Source: an uncultured Gammaproteobacteria bacterium (GTDB lineage: Bacteria > Pseudomonadota > Gammaproteobacteria > Steroidobacterales > UBA11654). From it: a stretch of 42,688 bases of DNA. Shown in pieces: positions 1-8,044 of this stretch. The stretch's first letter is position 1; each line of letters starts with the position of its first letter. The notes beneath the pieces are model-generated. The model ran no database searches. It was not told the DNA's origin and worked only from the letters and a program-made list of their open reading frames with translations. The DNA lies in assembly GCA_902553145.1 (NCBI GenBank), contig CACDKD010000009.1, positions 1 to 42,688 on the forward strand, in the 5' to 3' direction. The translations under genes and the position numbers were made by a program.

Positions 1-2
1 TT

Positions 3-800
3 GAGGGAATCAATTGGGAAAAGAAAACACAAATGGGCATTCGAAACGATCGTTATGTTGTGGAAGTTCCCACCGTGACGGATCCGTTAATAAAATCAGG
101 CAGTGTTCACATTGAGGAAGCAGAGTTTCTCAGAGCAAACACGAAAAAACTCACCAAATTTACACTCCCAGGGCCGATGACCATATCCGACACCATTGCC
201 AATGAATATTATTCCGATAAGGAAGAGATGGCCATGGAGTTTGCAAAACTCTTGAATGATGAGGCCAAAACATTGTGCGAAGCAGGCATCGATATCATTC
301 AGTTTGATGAACCCGCCTTCAATAGTTTTCTAAAAGAAAGTACTGAATGGGGGATGGATGCTATGGAAGTTGCAATCGATGGGCTTGATTGCAAAACAGC
401 TGTTCACATTTGTTATGGCTATGGGATTGAGGAGAACCTCAATTGGAAAAAAACATTGGGCGACCAATGGAGGCAATACGAAGAACTCTTTCCAGCTATC
501 AATCAGAGCAACATCGATCAGGTTTCCTTGGAATTTGCAGGCTCAAGGGTCCCGCCTGAATTGATGAGACTGTTGCCGGACAAAGAGATCATGGTTGGTG
601 TCATATCGGTCGTCAAAGATCACATCGAGACTGCCGAGGAAGTTGAGAACAATATCATTCAAGCACTTGATCACGTTGATGCCGAGCGTCTGATCCCTTG
701 CACAAACTGTGGAATGGCTCCAATCTCAATGGATGTGGCAAAACAAAAATTAAAAGCTTTGGGTGAAGGCTCTCAAAGGGCCGAGAAAAAAATCAGTTAA
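3..800 (+). CDS. mesD: MesD-type methionine synthase (MetE catalytic-domain family), 5' truncated by window edge
   Basis: Transfers a methyl group to homocysteine to make methionine. The reading frame is open to the window edge and homology continues upstream of the ATG at 33, so the true start lies outside. Numbering from that ATG, the zinc/thiol ligands of the MetE fold are visible: His125 and Cys127 in VHICYGYG, Glu167 in SLEFAG and Cys226 in TNCGMAP; FDEPAF is at 91-96. From memory the sequence matches the MesD family (about 340 residues, one catalytic domain, usually beside mesX/DUF1852) better than full-length MetE, so about 80 residues are probably missing. MesD is described as folate-independent and oxygen-linked. 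The stop overlaps the convergent pth by 8 bases. Core-MetE is the alternative; the MesD subfamily call is less certain than the enzyme class. Confidence 0.8.
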   Translation, partial: EGINWEKKTQMGIRNDRYVVEVPTVTDPLIKSGSVHIEEAEFLRANTKKLTKFTLPGPMTISDTIANEYYSDKEEMAMEFAKLLNDEAKTLCEAGIDIIQFDEPAFNSFLKESTEWGMDAMEVAIDGLDCKTAVHICYGYGIEENLNWKKTLGDQWRQYEELFPAINQSNIDQVSLEFAGSRVPPELMRLLPDKEIMVGVISVVKDHIETAEEVENNIIQALDHVDAERLIPCTNCGMAPISMDVAKQKLKALGEGSQRAEKKIS

Positions 801-1374
801 AACGATTCATCGTTTCATCTAGACCGTTTTGCAATAGTGAATCCATCGCATTGGCTGCTTCTTGGATCGACTCATCTAAAATTTCTTTTTCTTCTTTTTT
901 TGGCTTTGATAAAACATAGTCAATGACCTCGTCTTTATCGGGATGACCAATGCCCATGCGAATGCGAATGAAATCCTTGGAACCGCATGCTTGAATAATG
1001 TCTCTGAGTCCATTGTGGCCCCCATGTCCACCGGAATATTTAATTCTGACCTCTCCAACATCCAGATCCAGATCGTCGTGAATGATGCAGATATCCTGCA
1101 TATCAATGTTTCGATATTTCCTCAGTCGGTTCACGGAAAGCCCACTCTCATTCATGTATCGAGACGATCTAAACAATAGGAATTCTTTATCGTATAACTC
1201 GGAGTTAAGCAATGATCCGTCCGACTTCTTGTCATCGTTCAGGTCTCCCAGCTGATGTCTTTCCATAAAAGAATCAATTGAAAGATATCCGAGATTGTGA
1301 CGAGTGTGTTGATATCGATCGCCCGGATTGCCAAGTCCGATAAAAATTTTTGGAATGAGGTTTGCAGGACGCAT
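793..1374 (-). CDS. pth: Peptidyl-tRNA hydrolase
   Basis: Cleaves the ester bond of peptidyl-tRNAs dropped from ribosomes, recycling tRNA in the cytoplasm. The 193 residues match the usual length (194 in E. coli). The N-terminal GLGNPG, the TRHNLG motif carrying the catalytic His, the YMNESG substrate-binding Asn and the HDDLD Asp are all present, followed by GGHGGHNGLRD. It starts 17 bases after the rplY stop, so the two are probably co-transcribed in the classic prs-rplY-pth order. Its TGA lies inside the convergent methionine synthase gene. Nothing unusual in the protein. Confidence 0.97.
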   Translation of the reverse strand: MRPANLIPKIFIGLGNPGDRYQHTRHNLGYLSIDSFMERHQLGDLNDDKKSDGSLLNSELYDKEFLLFRSSRYMNESGLSVNRLRKYRNIDMQDICIIHDDLDLDVGEVRIKYSGGHGGHNGLRDIIQACGSKDFIRIRMGIGHPDKDEVIDYVLSKPKKEEKEILDESIQEAANAMDSLLQNGLDETMNRFN

Positions 1375-1391
1375 TGTCTACAAGAGGGTAT

Positions 1392-2111
1392 TTACTCCTC
1401 TTTGCTATCCTCGGATTCTCCTTCGGATTCACTGGACTCAGAAGCTTCTTCGCCATCAGCCGCAGCCTCAACGCCTTCTTCCCCTTCTTCGCCTTCAGCC
1501 AATTCTTCAACTTCTGGCTCTTCTTCTTGAATTTGCAGTAATCGGACTGCAACGATCGGCTCATTTGTTGGTTCTTCTTGTGTCAGAAGTGAAATTTCAA
1601 CGCCTTCTGGAAGAACGATGTCTTCAAGATAAAGCATGTCGTCCAATTCAAGTGCTTCAACATCGACTTCGAGTCTTTCGGGAAGATCTTTTGGCAAACA
1701 ACTGATTTCAACTTCATTCATAAGCGGTGTGACCGTTCCGCCACCCATTTTTACTCCCACTGCAATATCATCGTTGATAAATGCCAGAGGCACAGAAACC
1801 TTAATGGCAACGTCTGATCGCACTCTTTGCAAATCCAAGTGCATGACTTGCCTTCTTGAAGGGTGGACCTGAATGTCTTTGATCAAAACGGATTCTTCTT
1901 TGTCATCGACTTTGATCGTCAAGATACTGTTGAGGAATGCTTCATTGTTTAGCTTTTTGAGTAATTCATTGTGACTGATGGATACCTTGATGCTGTCTTT
2001 GCCAGCACCATAGACAACAGCAGGAACTGTACCATCACGTCTCATTCTTCTTGAATGACTCGTGCCTGCATCTTCCCGTGTGACTGTATTCAGATCAATG
2101 TCTGTTGCCAT
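1392..2111 (-). CDS. rplY: 50S ribosomal protein L25, long CTC/TL5 form
   Basis: Binds 5S rRNA in the large ribosomal subunit. The 239 residues comprise an L25 5S-binding domain (about 5-95), the CTC C-terminal beta domain (about 100-192) and a very acidic tail from about 196 to the end, nearly all Glu, Asp, Ser, Gly and Ala. E. coli L25 has only the first domain; Pseudomonas-type CTC proteins have both but, as far as I recall, a shorter tail. The start is supported by a GAGGA ribosome-binding site about 8 bases upstream. It lies between prs and pth, the standard gammaproteobacterial order. The tail is simple-sequence and may vary between relatives. Confidence 0.96.
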   Translation of the reverse strand: MATDIDLNTVTREDAGTSHSRRMRRDGTVPAVVYGAGKDSIKVSISHNELLKKLNNEAFLNSILTIKVDDKEESVLIKDIQVHPSRRQVMHLDLQRVRSDVAIKVSVPLAFINDDIAVGVKMGGGTVTPLMNEVEISCLPKDLPERLEVDVEALELDDMLYLEDIVLPEGVEISLLTQEEPTNEPIVAVRLLQIQEEEPEVEELAEGEEGEEGVEAAADGEEASESSESEGESEDSKEE

Positions 2112-2204
2112 CTTTAATTCCTCAAATGTGTTTATTCGAAAATGGTCGCAAATGATAACCGAAGTTAAGCAATGTGGCTAGAGAAAAGTGACGATAAAAT
2201 TGCC

Positions 2205-3158
2205 CTATTCTGCATAAAGAGAACTGACAGATTGATCGGCCACAATTCTCTCTATTGTTTCGCCCAGAAGCTCAGCAATTGTAAGTTGTCTAATTTTGCC
2301 GGTATCTTTTGCTTCCTGTGTCAACGGAATCGTATCGGTCACAACCAGCTCATCAAGTTCAGAATCGGTAATTCTCTCTATTGCAGGACCTGAGAGCACT
2401 GGATGTGCTGCATAAGCTACTGTTTTTAGCGCGCCCTTCTCTTTCAGTGCTGCTGCTGCATTACAGAGCGTTCCGGCTGTATCGACCATGTCATCAAATA
2501 TGATTGCTGTCTTCTGATCGACATCGCCAATGATATTCATGACTTCTGATTTATTGGCTGCCTCTCTTCTTTTGTCAATGATTGCAAGTCCTGCATTGCC
2601 CAATCTTCTGGCTATTGCTCTCGCTCTTTGAACACCACCCACGTCCGGGGACACAATCACTTGATCAGGATAGCCCTGTCTCCACATGTCGCTCATTAGG
2701 ATGGTTGAAGAATAAATATTATCGACTGGAATTGAGAAAAAACCTTCGATCTGATCAGCATGAAGATCCACAGTGATCACTCTTTTGATATCAGCTGTCT
2801 CAATCAAATCTGCCACCAGTTTTGCAGAAACAGGTCCCCTCGTGTTCCTTGGTCTTCTGTCTTGTCGAGAATAGCCAAAATAAGGGATGACAGCTGACAC
2901 TGATTTTGCAGACGCCCTTTTGCATGCATCGGCCATCAATAAGAGCTGCATCAGATGCTCATTGCCTGGTTGATAGGTGGATTGAACCAAGAATACGTCC
3001 ATTCCTCGAATATTTTGCGAGATTTCGATGCTGGTTTCGCCATCGCTGAACGCTCCAACTTGAATGAAACCCAGCGGTTCATTCAAATATCTTGCAATCT
3101 GTGAACCCAGGTCTTTTGATGCCGGACCCGCAAAAAGAATTAGTTTTTCTTTCTTCAT
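2205..3158 (-). CDS. prs: Ribose-phosphate pyrophosphokinase (PRPP synthetase)
   Basis: Makes phosphoribosyl pyrophosphate from ribose 5-phosphate and ATP, feeding nucleotide, histidine, tryptophan and NAD synthesis. The 317 residues show the class I pattern: an N-terminal FAGPASKDLG segment, the YSRQDRR ATP-binding loop, the VDLHADQI metal region and the DDMVDTAGT PRPP-binding loop near residues 220-228. Length matches E. coli Prs (315). It follows tRNA-Gln by 38 bases and probably shares its promoter. In many gammaproteobacteria ispE lies just upstream; here it is absent and the upstream neighbour beyond the tRNA is a LolB-like lipoprotein gene. Confidence 0.97.
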   Translation of the reverse strand: MKKEKLILFAGPASKDLGSQIARYLNEPLGFIQVGAFSDGETSIEISQNIRGMDVFLVQSTYQPGNEHLMQLLLMADACKRASAKSVSAVIPYFGYSRQDRRPRNTRGPVSAKLVADLIETADIKRVITVDLHADQIEGFFSIPVDNIYSSTILMSDMWRQGYPDQVIVSPDVGGVQRARAIARRLGNAGLAIIDKRREAANKSEVMNIIGDVDQKTAIIFDDMVDTAGTLCNAAAALKEKGALKTVAYAAHPVLSGPAIERITDSELDELVVTDTIPLTQEAKDTGKIRQLTIAELLGETIERIVADQSVSSLYAE

Positions 3159-3196
3159 TTTTTCTCAATAATAGAGTTAATTAAAGCAGCTTCGAT

Positions 3197-3271
3197 TGGC
3201 TGGGGTGGTAGGATTCGAACCTACGCATCACGGGATCAAAACCCGTTGCCTTACCGCTTGGCTACACCCCA
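3197..3271 (-). tRNA. tRNA-Gln (anticodon TTG)
   Basis: The reverse complement folds into a full cloverleaf of 75 nt including an encoded CCA end. The acceptor stem TGGGGTG pairs with CACCCCA, with discriminator G and then CCA. The anticodon stem is ACGGG/CCCGT with loop TTTTGAT, giving anticodon TTG. The T arm is GTAGG-TTCGAAT-CCTAC. Size and sequence resemble E. coli tRNA-Gln. It sits directly upstream of prs, its conserved location in gammaproteobacteria. Confidence 0.97.
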
Positions 3272-3298
3272 ACAATCTACATAAGTTGCAGAAATGTC

Positions 3299-3327
3299 AT
3301 TCTGAAGACGAGGAACGTATGTGTCAA
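3299..3327 (-). promoter_or_regulatory. Sigma-70-type promoter for tRNA-Gln and prs
   Basis: On the minus strand a perfect -35 box TTGACA (3327-3322) is separated by 17 bases from CAGAAT (3304-3299, four of six matches to TATAAT). The predicted transcript start lies roughly 20 bases before the tRNA 5' end. It sits in the 72-base gap after the lolB-like gene and is the best-looking promoter in the window. Functional use is inferred. Confidence 0.6.
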
Positions 3328-3343
3328 GATGGGAGTGGTTTAA

Positions 3344-3841
3344 TTAGCTGATTTTAAGATTTTTTATCGTAAATGTAAGTTCATAATCATTGCCAATGAC
3401 ACTGACTGTCTTTGGTACTTTGAAAGATTGAACGGTTTGATATCCCTTGTAAGTGATTGATAAATTTAGCTTTGATTTAAGCATCTCAGTGTCATCAATT
3501 GCGAGAAGAACTGAAGAAAGATTGCTCCAATCCTGAAACAGTTGATAGACCTCATAAAATCGCTCGTCTAAAACATCAAGTAGATCATCACTCATTCCTG
3601 GTCTGACCAATATAGCTTCCCTGCCAAATACATCTTTAACTTGGAACAATTCATCAAGACCATTCTTCAGTTCGTATGATCCGATGAAACTTCCACTATT
3701 TGACTTAATTGAAATGGATCCATGAAGAATGAAGCTTTGATTCATAAATTCCTGATCCACTTTTTGAGAAATAAGTTGATTTTGATTGCTTACACAGCCT
3801 GCTAAAATTAGGAAAAAGAAGAAAAATAGACTGTTTTTCAA
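3344..3841 (-). CDS. lolB: LolB-like outer-membrane lipoprotein (TTG start)
   Basis: LolB accepts lipoproteins from the periplasmic carrier LolA and inserts them in the outer membrane. I choose the TTG at 3841-3839, giving 165 residues that begin with a textbook lipoprotein signal: M-K-N-S, a run of Phe/Leu/Ile, then the lipobox LAGC with Cys16. ATG starts further upstream (3904, 3937) would add a polar extension before the signal and overlap the divergent prfA start. The mature part is beta-strand rich and fits LolB only loosely; identity rests mainly on position, since lolB normally stands beside prs and divergent from the hemA-prfA group. It could be another small lipoprotein, but exported lipoprotein status is firm. 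Confidence 0.65.
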   Translation of the reverse strand: MKNSLFFFFFLILAGCVSNQNQLISQKVDQEFMNQSFILHGSISIKSNSGSFIGSYELKNGLDELFQVKDVFGREAILVRPGMSDDLLDVLDERFYEVYQLFQDWSNLSSVLLAIDDTEMLKSKLNLSITYKGYQTVQSFKVPKTVSVIGNDYELTFTIKNLKIS

Positions 3842-3902
3842 AATAGCGCTGCCAAGAATTTTTTTGTGTATAAAATACCGGTCAGTATAAGATTGAAACA
3901 AC

Positions 3903-4985
3903 ATGAAAAAATCCATTATAAAAAAATTAGCACTCATTCAAGAGCAATACCATTCTATTGCAAATCAGTTAGCAGATGAAGCCATACAGTCGGACGGTAA
4001 AAAAATGGTCGAGCTTTCTAAAGAGTTCTCGAGAATAGAACCCGTTGTTGTTCTCTTTGAAAAATATCTATCTTTGGAAGAAGAAAAAGAAGCAGCAGAA
4101 GAGTTGATAAAGGATGACGATGGGAGCATGGGCGATCTTGCAAAAGAAGAGATTGATTCCATTTCGGATCAGCTCATAAAAATCGAAGATGAAATCACAC
4201 CGATGCTCTTAAGCAGTGATCCTAGAGATGGGAGCAATGTATTTTTGGAAATACGTGCGGGAACTGGAGGCGATGAAGCAGCAATATTTGCCGGCGATAT
4301 TTTTAGAATGTATGCACGATATTGTGAAAAGAATGGTTGGTCCTTAGAGATCCTCAATCAAAATGAAACGGGGCAAGGCGGCTTTAAAGAAGTCATTGCA
4401 AAAGTTGTGGGAAGTGGCGTCTTTTCAAAATTAAAATTTGAATCAGGTACTCATCGAGTTCAAAGAATACCCAAGACAGAATCACAGGGAAGAATACATA
4501 CGTCTGCTTGCACTGTGGCAATCATTGCTGAAGCAGATGAAATGAACGAAGTCGAGATCAGCAATAATGACATCAGGGTGGATACTTATAGGGCATCGGG
4601 AGCCGGTGGGCAACATGTCAATAAAACCGACTCGGCTGTTAGGCTTACACATATTCCGACCGGAATTGTTGCGGAGTGCCAAGATAATCGATCGCAACAT
4701 AAGAATAGAGCAAAGGCATTGTCACTTCTCAAAGCAAAGATTTATGACACGGAACAGAAGAAGATACAGGATCAACAAGCCGAGGAACGCAAGATGTTAG
4801 TTGGCAGTGGAGATCGATCGGAGAGAATCAGAACATATAATTATCCTCAAGGCAGAATCACAGATCATCGGATCAATCTGACTCAATATAATCTCGCAGA
4901 ATTCATGGAAGGAGATCTAGACACCATGATTGATACATTGATTCAAGAGAACGCGGCAAAGCAGATGGCTCAACTGGATGATTGA
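3903..4985 (+). CDS. prfA: Peptide chain release factor 1
   Basis: Recognises UAA and UAG stop codons and triggers peptide release. The 360 residues equal E. coli RF1. The codon-reading tripeptide is PKT (190-192, in RVQRIPKTESQGR), and the universal GGQ is at 235-237 in RASGAGGQHVN. The PCRF-domain signature AGTGGDEAAIF is at 119-129. prmC, whose product methylates the GGQ glutamine, overlaps its end by 8 bases. hemA, which precedes prfA in most gammaproteobacteria, is absent; instead the LolB-like gene diverges immediately upstream. AT-rich sequence before the start includes TTGTGT-N16-TATAAG (3864-3891), a possible weak promoter. Confidence 0.97.
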   Translation: MKKSIIKKLALIQEQYHSIANQLADEAIQSDGKKMVELSKEFSRIEPVVVLFEKYLSLEEEKEAAEELIKDDDGSMGDLAKEEIDSISDQLIKIEDEITPMLLSSDPRDGSNVFLEIRAGTGGDEAAIFAGDIFRMYARYCEKNGWSLEILNQNETGQGGFKEVIAKVVGSGVFSKLKFESGTHRVQRIPKTESQGRIHTSACTVAIIAEADEMNEVEISNNDIRVDTYRASGAGGQHVNKTDSAVRLTHIPTGIVAECQDNRSQHKNRAKALSLLKAKIYDTEQKKIQDQQAEERKMLVGSGDRSERIRTYNYPQGRITDHRINLTQYNLAEFMEGDLDTMIDTLIQENAAKQMAQLDD

Positions 4986-5841
4986 ACACTCATCATTGAG
5001 AAGTGCAGAATCACTGATCCGCTTTGGAGCTGAAAAACTTTCATCTATATCCAATGTTCCTAGACTCGAAGCAGAAGTGCTTTTATCAAATTTACTTAAG
5101 ATCAATCCAATCAAGTTTCACACAGACGACATCGGGATAAGCTCAAAAATTATGGACAAATTTGAGTCAATGATCGAATCACGATTCAAGGGTATGCCAA
5201 TTGCATATTTAATCGGAAAAAAGGAATTCTGGTCTCTCGACTTTGAGATCAATCCATCGGTCCTAGTCCCGAGGCCAGAAACAGAGTTATTGATAGAAAA
5301 TGCAATAGAGCTGTTCAAAGATCATGAGTCACCAAGAATACTTGAACTTGGTACAGGATCAGGAATCATATCTATTGTGCTCTATAAAGAGCTCGTAACT
5401 CCAGAGATAACTGCAACTGATATCAGCGATGAGGCGCTTTATGTGGCAAAAAATAATGCTGATAGATATCAAATCAAAGATATTAATTTTTTGGTGTCTG
5501 ACTGGTTTAGTGAGATTCAAAATAAAAAATACGATCTCATCATCAGTAATCCACCGTATGTTGATAAAACAAAACTCTCAAACGAAGAACTATTCGGCAT
5601 AGACATGGAACCGGATATAGCGCTTTACTCTGAAAATAATGGAACCAGTGATTTAGAATTTATCATTCAAAATAGTTCGATATTTCTTAAACACGGTGGA
5701 TGTTTAATATTGGAACATGGTTACGATCAGGCAGATTATTGCATGAGAGAAATGAAAAAAGCTGGATATTCGAGAATAAAAAAATCAAAAGATATTCAAA
5801 ACATTCCAAGGATAATTTCTGGGACATTTCTAAATGAATAA
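4978..5841 (+). CDS. prmC: Release factor glutamine methyltransferase PrmC/HemK
   Basis: Methylates the Gln of the GGQ motif of RF1 and RF2 using S-adenosylmethionine. The 287 residues carry an N-terminal helical substrate domain (about 1-90), the PRPETE segment (99-103), SAM-binding ELGTGSG (123-129) and the catalytic NPPY (191-194). The ATG lies inside the end of prfA (8-base overlap) and the end overlaps the next gene by 8 bases, so the three genes are very likely translationally coupled. Confidence 0.96.
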   Translation: MIEHSSLRSAESLIRFGAEKLSSISNVPRLEAEVLLSNLLKINPIKFHTDDIGISSKIMDKFESMIESRFKGMPIAYLIGKKEFWSLDFEINPSVLVPRPETELLIENAIELFKDHESPRILELGTGSGIISIVLYKELVTPEITATDISDEALYVAKNNADRYQIKDINFLVSDWFSEIQNKKYDLIISNPPYVDKTKLSNEELFGIDMEPDIALYSENNGTSDLEFIIQNSSIFLKHGGCLILEHGYDQADYCMREMKKAGYSRIKKSKDIQNIPRIISGTFLNE

Positions 5842-6535
5842 ATTGAGATACCAAAATCACTTGAGCCTTGAGAATTTTAATCAAGAAACACAAGAAAAGA
5901 TTTCACAAGCCTGCATTACAATTTTTGGTATCGGGGGGCTTGGCTCTGTATGCAGTTTATATCTCAGCAATGCAGGAGTAGGTAAAATGAATCTGGTTGA
6001 TTTTGATACTGTGGACGAAACTAATTTACCCAGACAAATCATTTACCGACCGGATCAAGTTGGAACGAACAAAGCACTCGCAGCTAGCGAAACACTATCC
6101 GCATTGAATCCAGAAACCAACATCTCTGCCATTAGTGAAAGAATCACAGGAGATAGTCTTGAGAAATTAGTCAATGAAAGCGATCTTGTGATAGATGCAA
6201 CTGACAATCTTTCATCTAGGCTAAAGATCAATGATGCATGCCGATCTACAAAAACAAAGCATGTTATTGGGACTGCGATAAGATTTGAGGGTCAAGTTGT
6301 TTCATTTGATCACGCTAAAGATGAAAGCCCGTGCTTAAAATCAGTTTATAGTTTAATGGATGAGAGACTTGAGGATTGTGATGGCGCAGGCGTGCTATCA
6401 ACAGTTGCAGGAACAATAGGGATATTGATTGCAAACACAGCCTTAAAAGCAATTATTGGAAAAGAAAAATACAATGAGATGCTTGTTTTAGACCTCCAAC
6501 ATAATATTATTCAAAAAGTTTCGGTAAAAAAGTAG
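5834..6535 (+). CDS. ThiF/MoeB/HesA-family E1-like adenylyltransferase, zinc site missing
   Basis: Family members adenylate the C-terminal glycine of ubiquitin-fold sulfur carriers (MoaD or ThiS). The 233 residues show the nucleotide loop FGIGGLGS (31-38), the DETNLPRQ arginine region (61-68) and the DATDN acid (121-125). A Cys matching the conserved Cys of MoeB is at 182 in EDCDGAG. The structural zinc site is degenerate: MoeB's first CxxC is CLKS here (Cys167 only), and the C-terminal CxxC is absent because the protein stops early. It is coupled to prmC, a known position for moeB in gammaproteobacteria. I leave the symbol blank because MoeB, ThiF and other sulfur-carrier activases cannot be separated here. 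Confidence 0.8.
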   Translation: MNKLRYQNHLSLENFNQETQEKISQACITIFGIGGLGSVCSLYLSNAGVGKMNLVDFDTVDETNLPRQIIYRPDQVGTNKALAASETLSALNPETNISAISERITGDSLEKLVNESDLVIDATDNLSSRLKINDACRSTKTKHVIGTAIRFEGQVVSFDHAKDESPCLKSVYSLMDERLEDCDGAGVLSTVAGTIGILIANTALKAIIGKEKYNEMLVLDLQHNIIQKVSVKK

Positions 6536-6550
6536 GATAATTGGATTTAT

Positions 6551-6600
6551 ATGTATCTAAATGAGTCTATATGTGTCTAATATGTTTCTATTTGCTTCTA
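6551..6600. repeat. Five-copy decamer repeat in a convergent intergenic gap
   Basis: Five consecutive imperfect units resemble ATGNNTCTA(A/T). The TCTA cores lie at 6556, 6566, 6576, 6587 and 6597, i.e. spacing 10, 10, 11 and 10. The array nearly fills the 72-base gap between the convergent ends of the ThiF-like gene and gatB. It is too short and too regular in spacing for a CRISPR. Function unknown. Confidence 0.75.
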
Positions 6601-6607
6601 TTATCAT

Positions 6608-8044
6608 TCATCCCTTTATTTGACGAATAATCAGTTCATTAACCAATTTAGGGTTTGCTTTCCCTTTTGAGCGCTTCATGACCTGACCAACCAGGAATCC
6701 CAAGACTTGCTCCTTGCCAGCTAAATATTGATCTTTCTGCTCTGAAAACTCATCCAATACTTCTGTGACAAACTGAGTGATTGAATCCTCATCTGTTATT
6801 TGTTCCAGTCCCTGTTTTTCTATGATTTCATCTGCTGTTTCATCACTAGTCAGCATTTGACTGAAAAGATCTTTAGCAATCTTAGATGAGATTGTATTGT
6901 CATCTATTCTTGATAAAAGAGATGCCAATCTGCTTGGCTCTATATAAAAATCATTGATTTCTATACTTTCTCTATTCAAGACTCCAGTGACCTCGGATAA
7001 TATCCAGTTTGAAATCAATTGAGGATCCTTGCTGAAGCTTTCAAGGGTAGCCTCGAAATACTCTGCTATTTGCATATTCCTTGCAATTTCTTCGGCATCA
7101 TTTTCTTTGATCTTTAATACTTCTATATATCTTTTTACTTTTGCATCAAATAACTCAGGTAGGGATCCTCTTATCTTTTCAATCGTCTCCTCATCAATTT
7201 CCAAAGGCAGGAGATCAGGGTCTGGAAAATAACGATAATCATTTGCCTCCTCTTTGCTTCTCATAGGACGTGTTTCATCTCTATCTGGATCATAAAGACG
7301 AGTTTCTTGTACAATCTCATCGCCGTTTTCTAGTCGATCAATTTGCCTCTCAACTTCATAGTTGATTGCATTCTCTACAAAACGAAAAGAGTTGATATTT
7401 TTAATCTCTGCTCTTGTACCAAATTCTTTTTGTCCTGTTGGGCGAACGGAAACATTTGCATCGCATCTAAAAGAGCCCTCCTGCATATTTCCATCTGATA
7501 TTTTCAGATATCTAACAAGCTGATGAACCTTCTGCATATAAGCTGTTGCTTCCTCTGCCGACCTAATATCAGGTTCAGAAACAATTTCTAACAACGGAGT
7601 CCCTGCTCTGTTTAAGTCGATGGCTGTCTCATTAGCAAACTTATCATGTATTGATTTTCCGGCATCTTCCTCAAGATGCGCCCTAGTGATTCCAACTACC
7701 TTTTTTGATCCATCGTTCAACTGGATCTCTAAAGATCCACTTTGAACAATTGGCAATTCATATTGGCTGATTTGATAGCCCTTTGGTAAATCAGGATAAA
7801 AATAGTTTTTTCTCGCAAAAATTGATCTGCGACTGATGTCTGCATCGACCGCAAGACCAAACTTTATGGCCATCATGACTGCGTCTTTGTTTAAAACTGG
7901 GAGCACTCCTGGATAGCCTAAATCTACAAGCGAAGTATTGGTATTTTGTTCAGAGCCATAGGTGGTTGATGCGCCTGAAAAGATCTTGCTCCTCGTATCT
8001 AGCTGTACATGAATTTCAAGACCAATTACTGTTTCCCAACTCAT
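6608..8044 (-). CDS. gatB: Asp-tRNA(Asn)/Glu-tRNA(Gln) amidotransferase subunit B
   Basis: GatB binds the misacylated tRNA and activates the Asp or Glu side chain for amidation. I start at the ATG at 8044, where the gatA stop and gatB start share one base (TGATG); a longer frame from 8086 adds 14 residues with no family support. The 478 residues begin M-S-W-E-T then [10 protein letters not shown] and include [17 protein letters not shown] and a YqeY-like helical tail. Some gammaproteobacteria use GatCAB for Asn-tRNA, others for Gln-tRNA; the window does not contain asnS or glnS, so the substrate is open. Confidence 0.97.
   Translation of the reverse strand: MSWETVIGLEIHVQLDTRSKIFSGASTTYGSEQNTNTSLVDLGYPGVLPVLNKDAVMMAIKFGLAVDADISRRSIFARKNYFYPDLPKGYQISQYELPIVQSGSLEIQLNDGSKKVVGITRAHLEEDAGKSIHDKFANETAIDLNRAGTPLLEIVSEPDIRSAEEATAYMQKVHQLVRYLKISDGNMQEGSFRCDANVSVRPTGQKEFGTRAEIKNINSFRFVENAINYEVERQIDRLENGDEIVQETRLYDPDRDETRPMRSKEEANDYRYFPDPDLLPLEIDEETIEKIRGSLPELFDAKVKRYIEVLKIKENDAEEIARNMQIAEYFEATLESFSKDPQLISNWILSEVTGVLNRESIEINDFYIEPSRLASLLSRIDDNTISSKIAKDLFSQMLTSDETADEIIEKQGLEQITDEDSITQFVTEVLDEFSEQKDQYLAGKEQVLGFLVGQVMKRSKGKANPKLVNELIIRQIKG

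Noticed and set aside
2156-2167. Minus-strand TAAC-TTCG-GTTA hairpin before rplY as a ribosomal-protein leader
   Set aside because: A stable UUCG tetraloop, but only four base pairs and no wider structure resembling 5S rRNA; chance is adequate.
6551-6600. Decamer array as a CRISPR
   Set aside because: Units are 10-11 bases with no spacers and no cas genes nearby.
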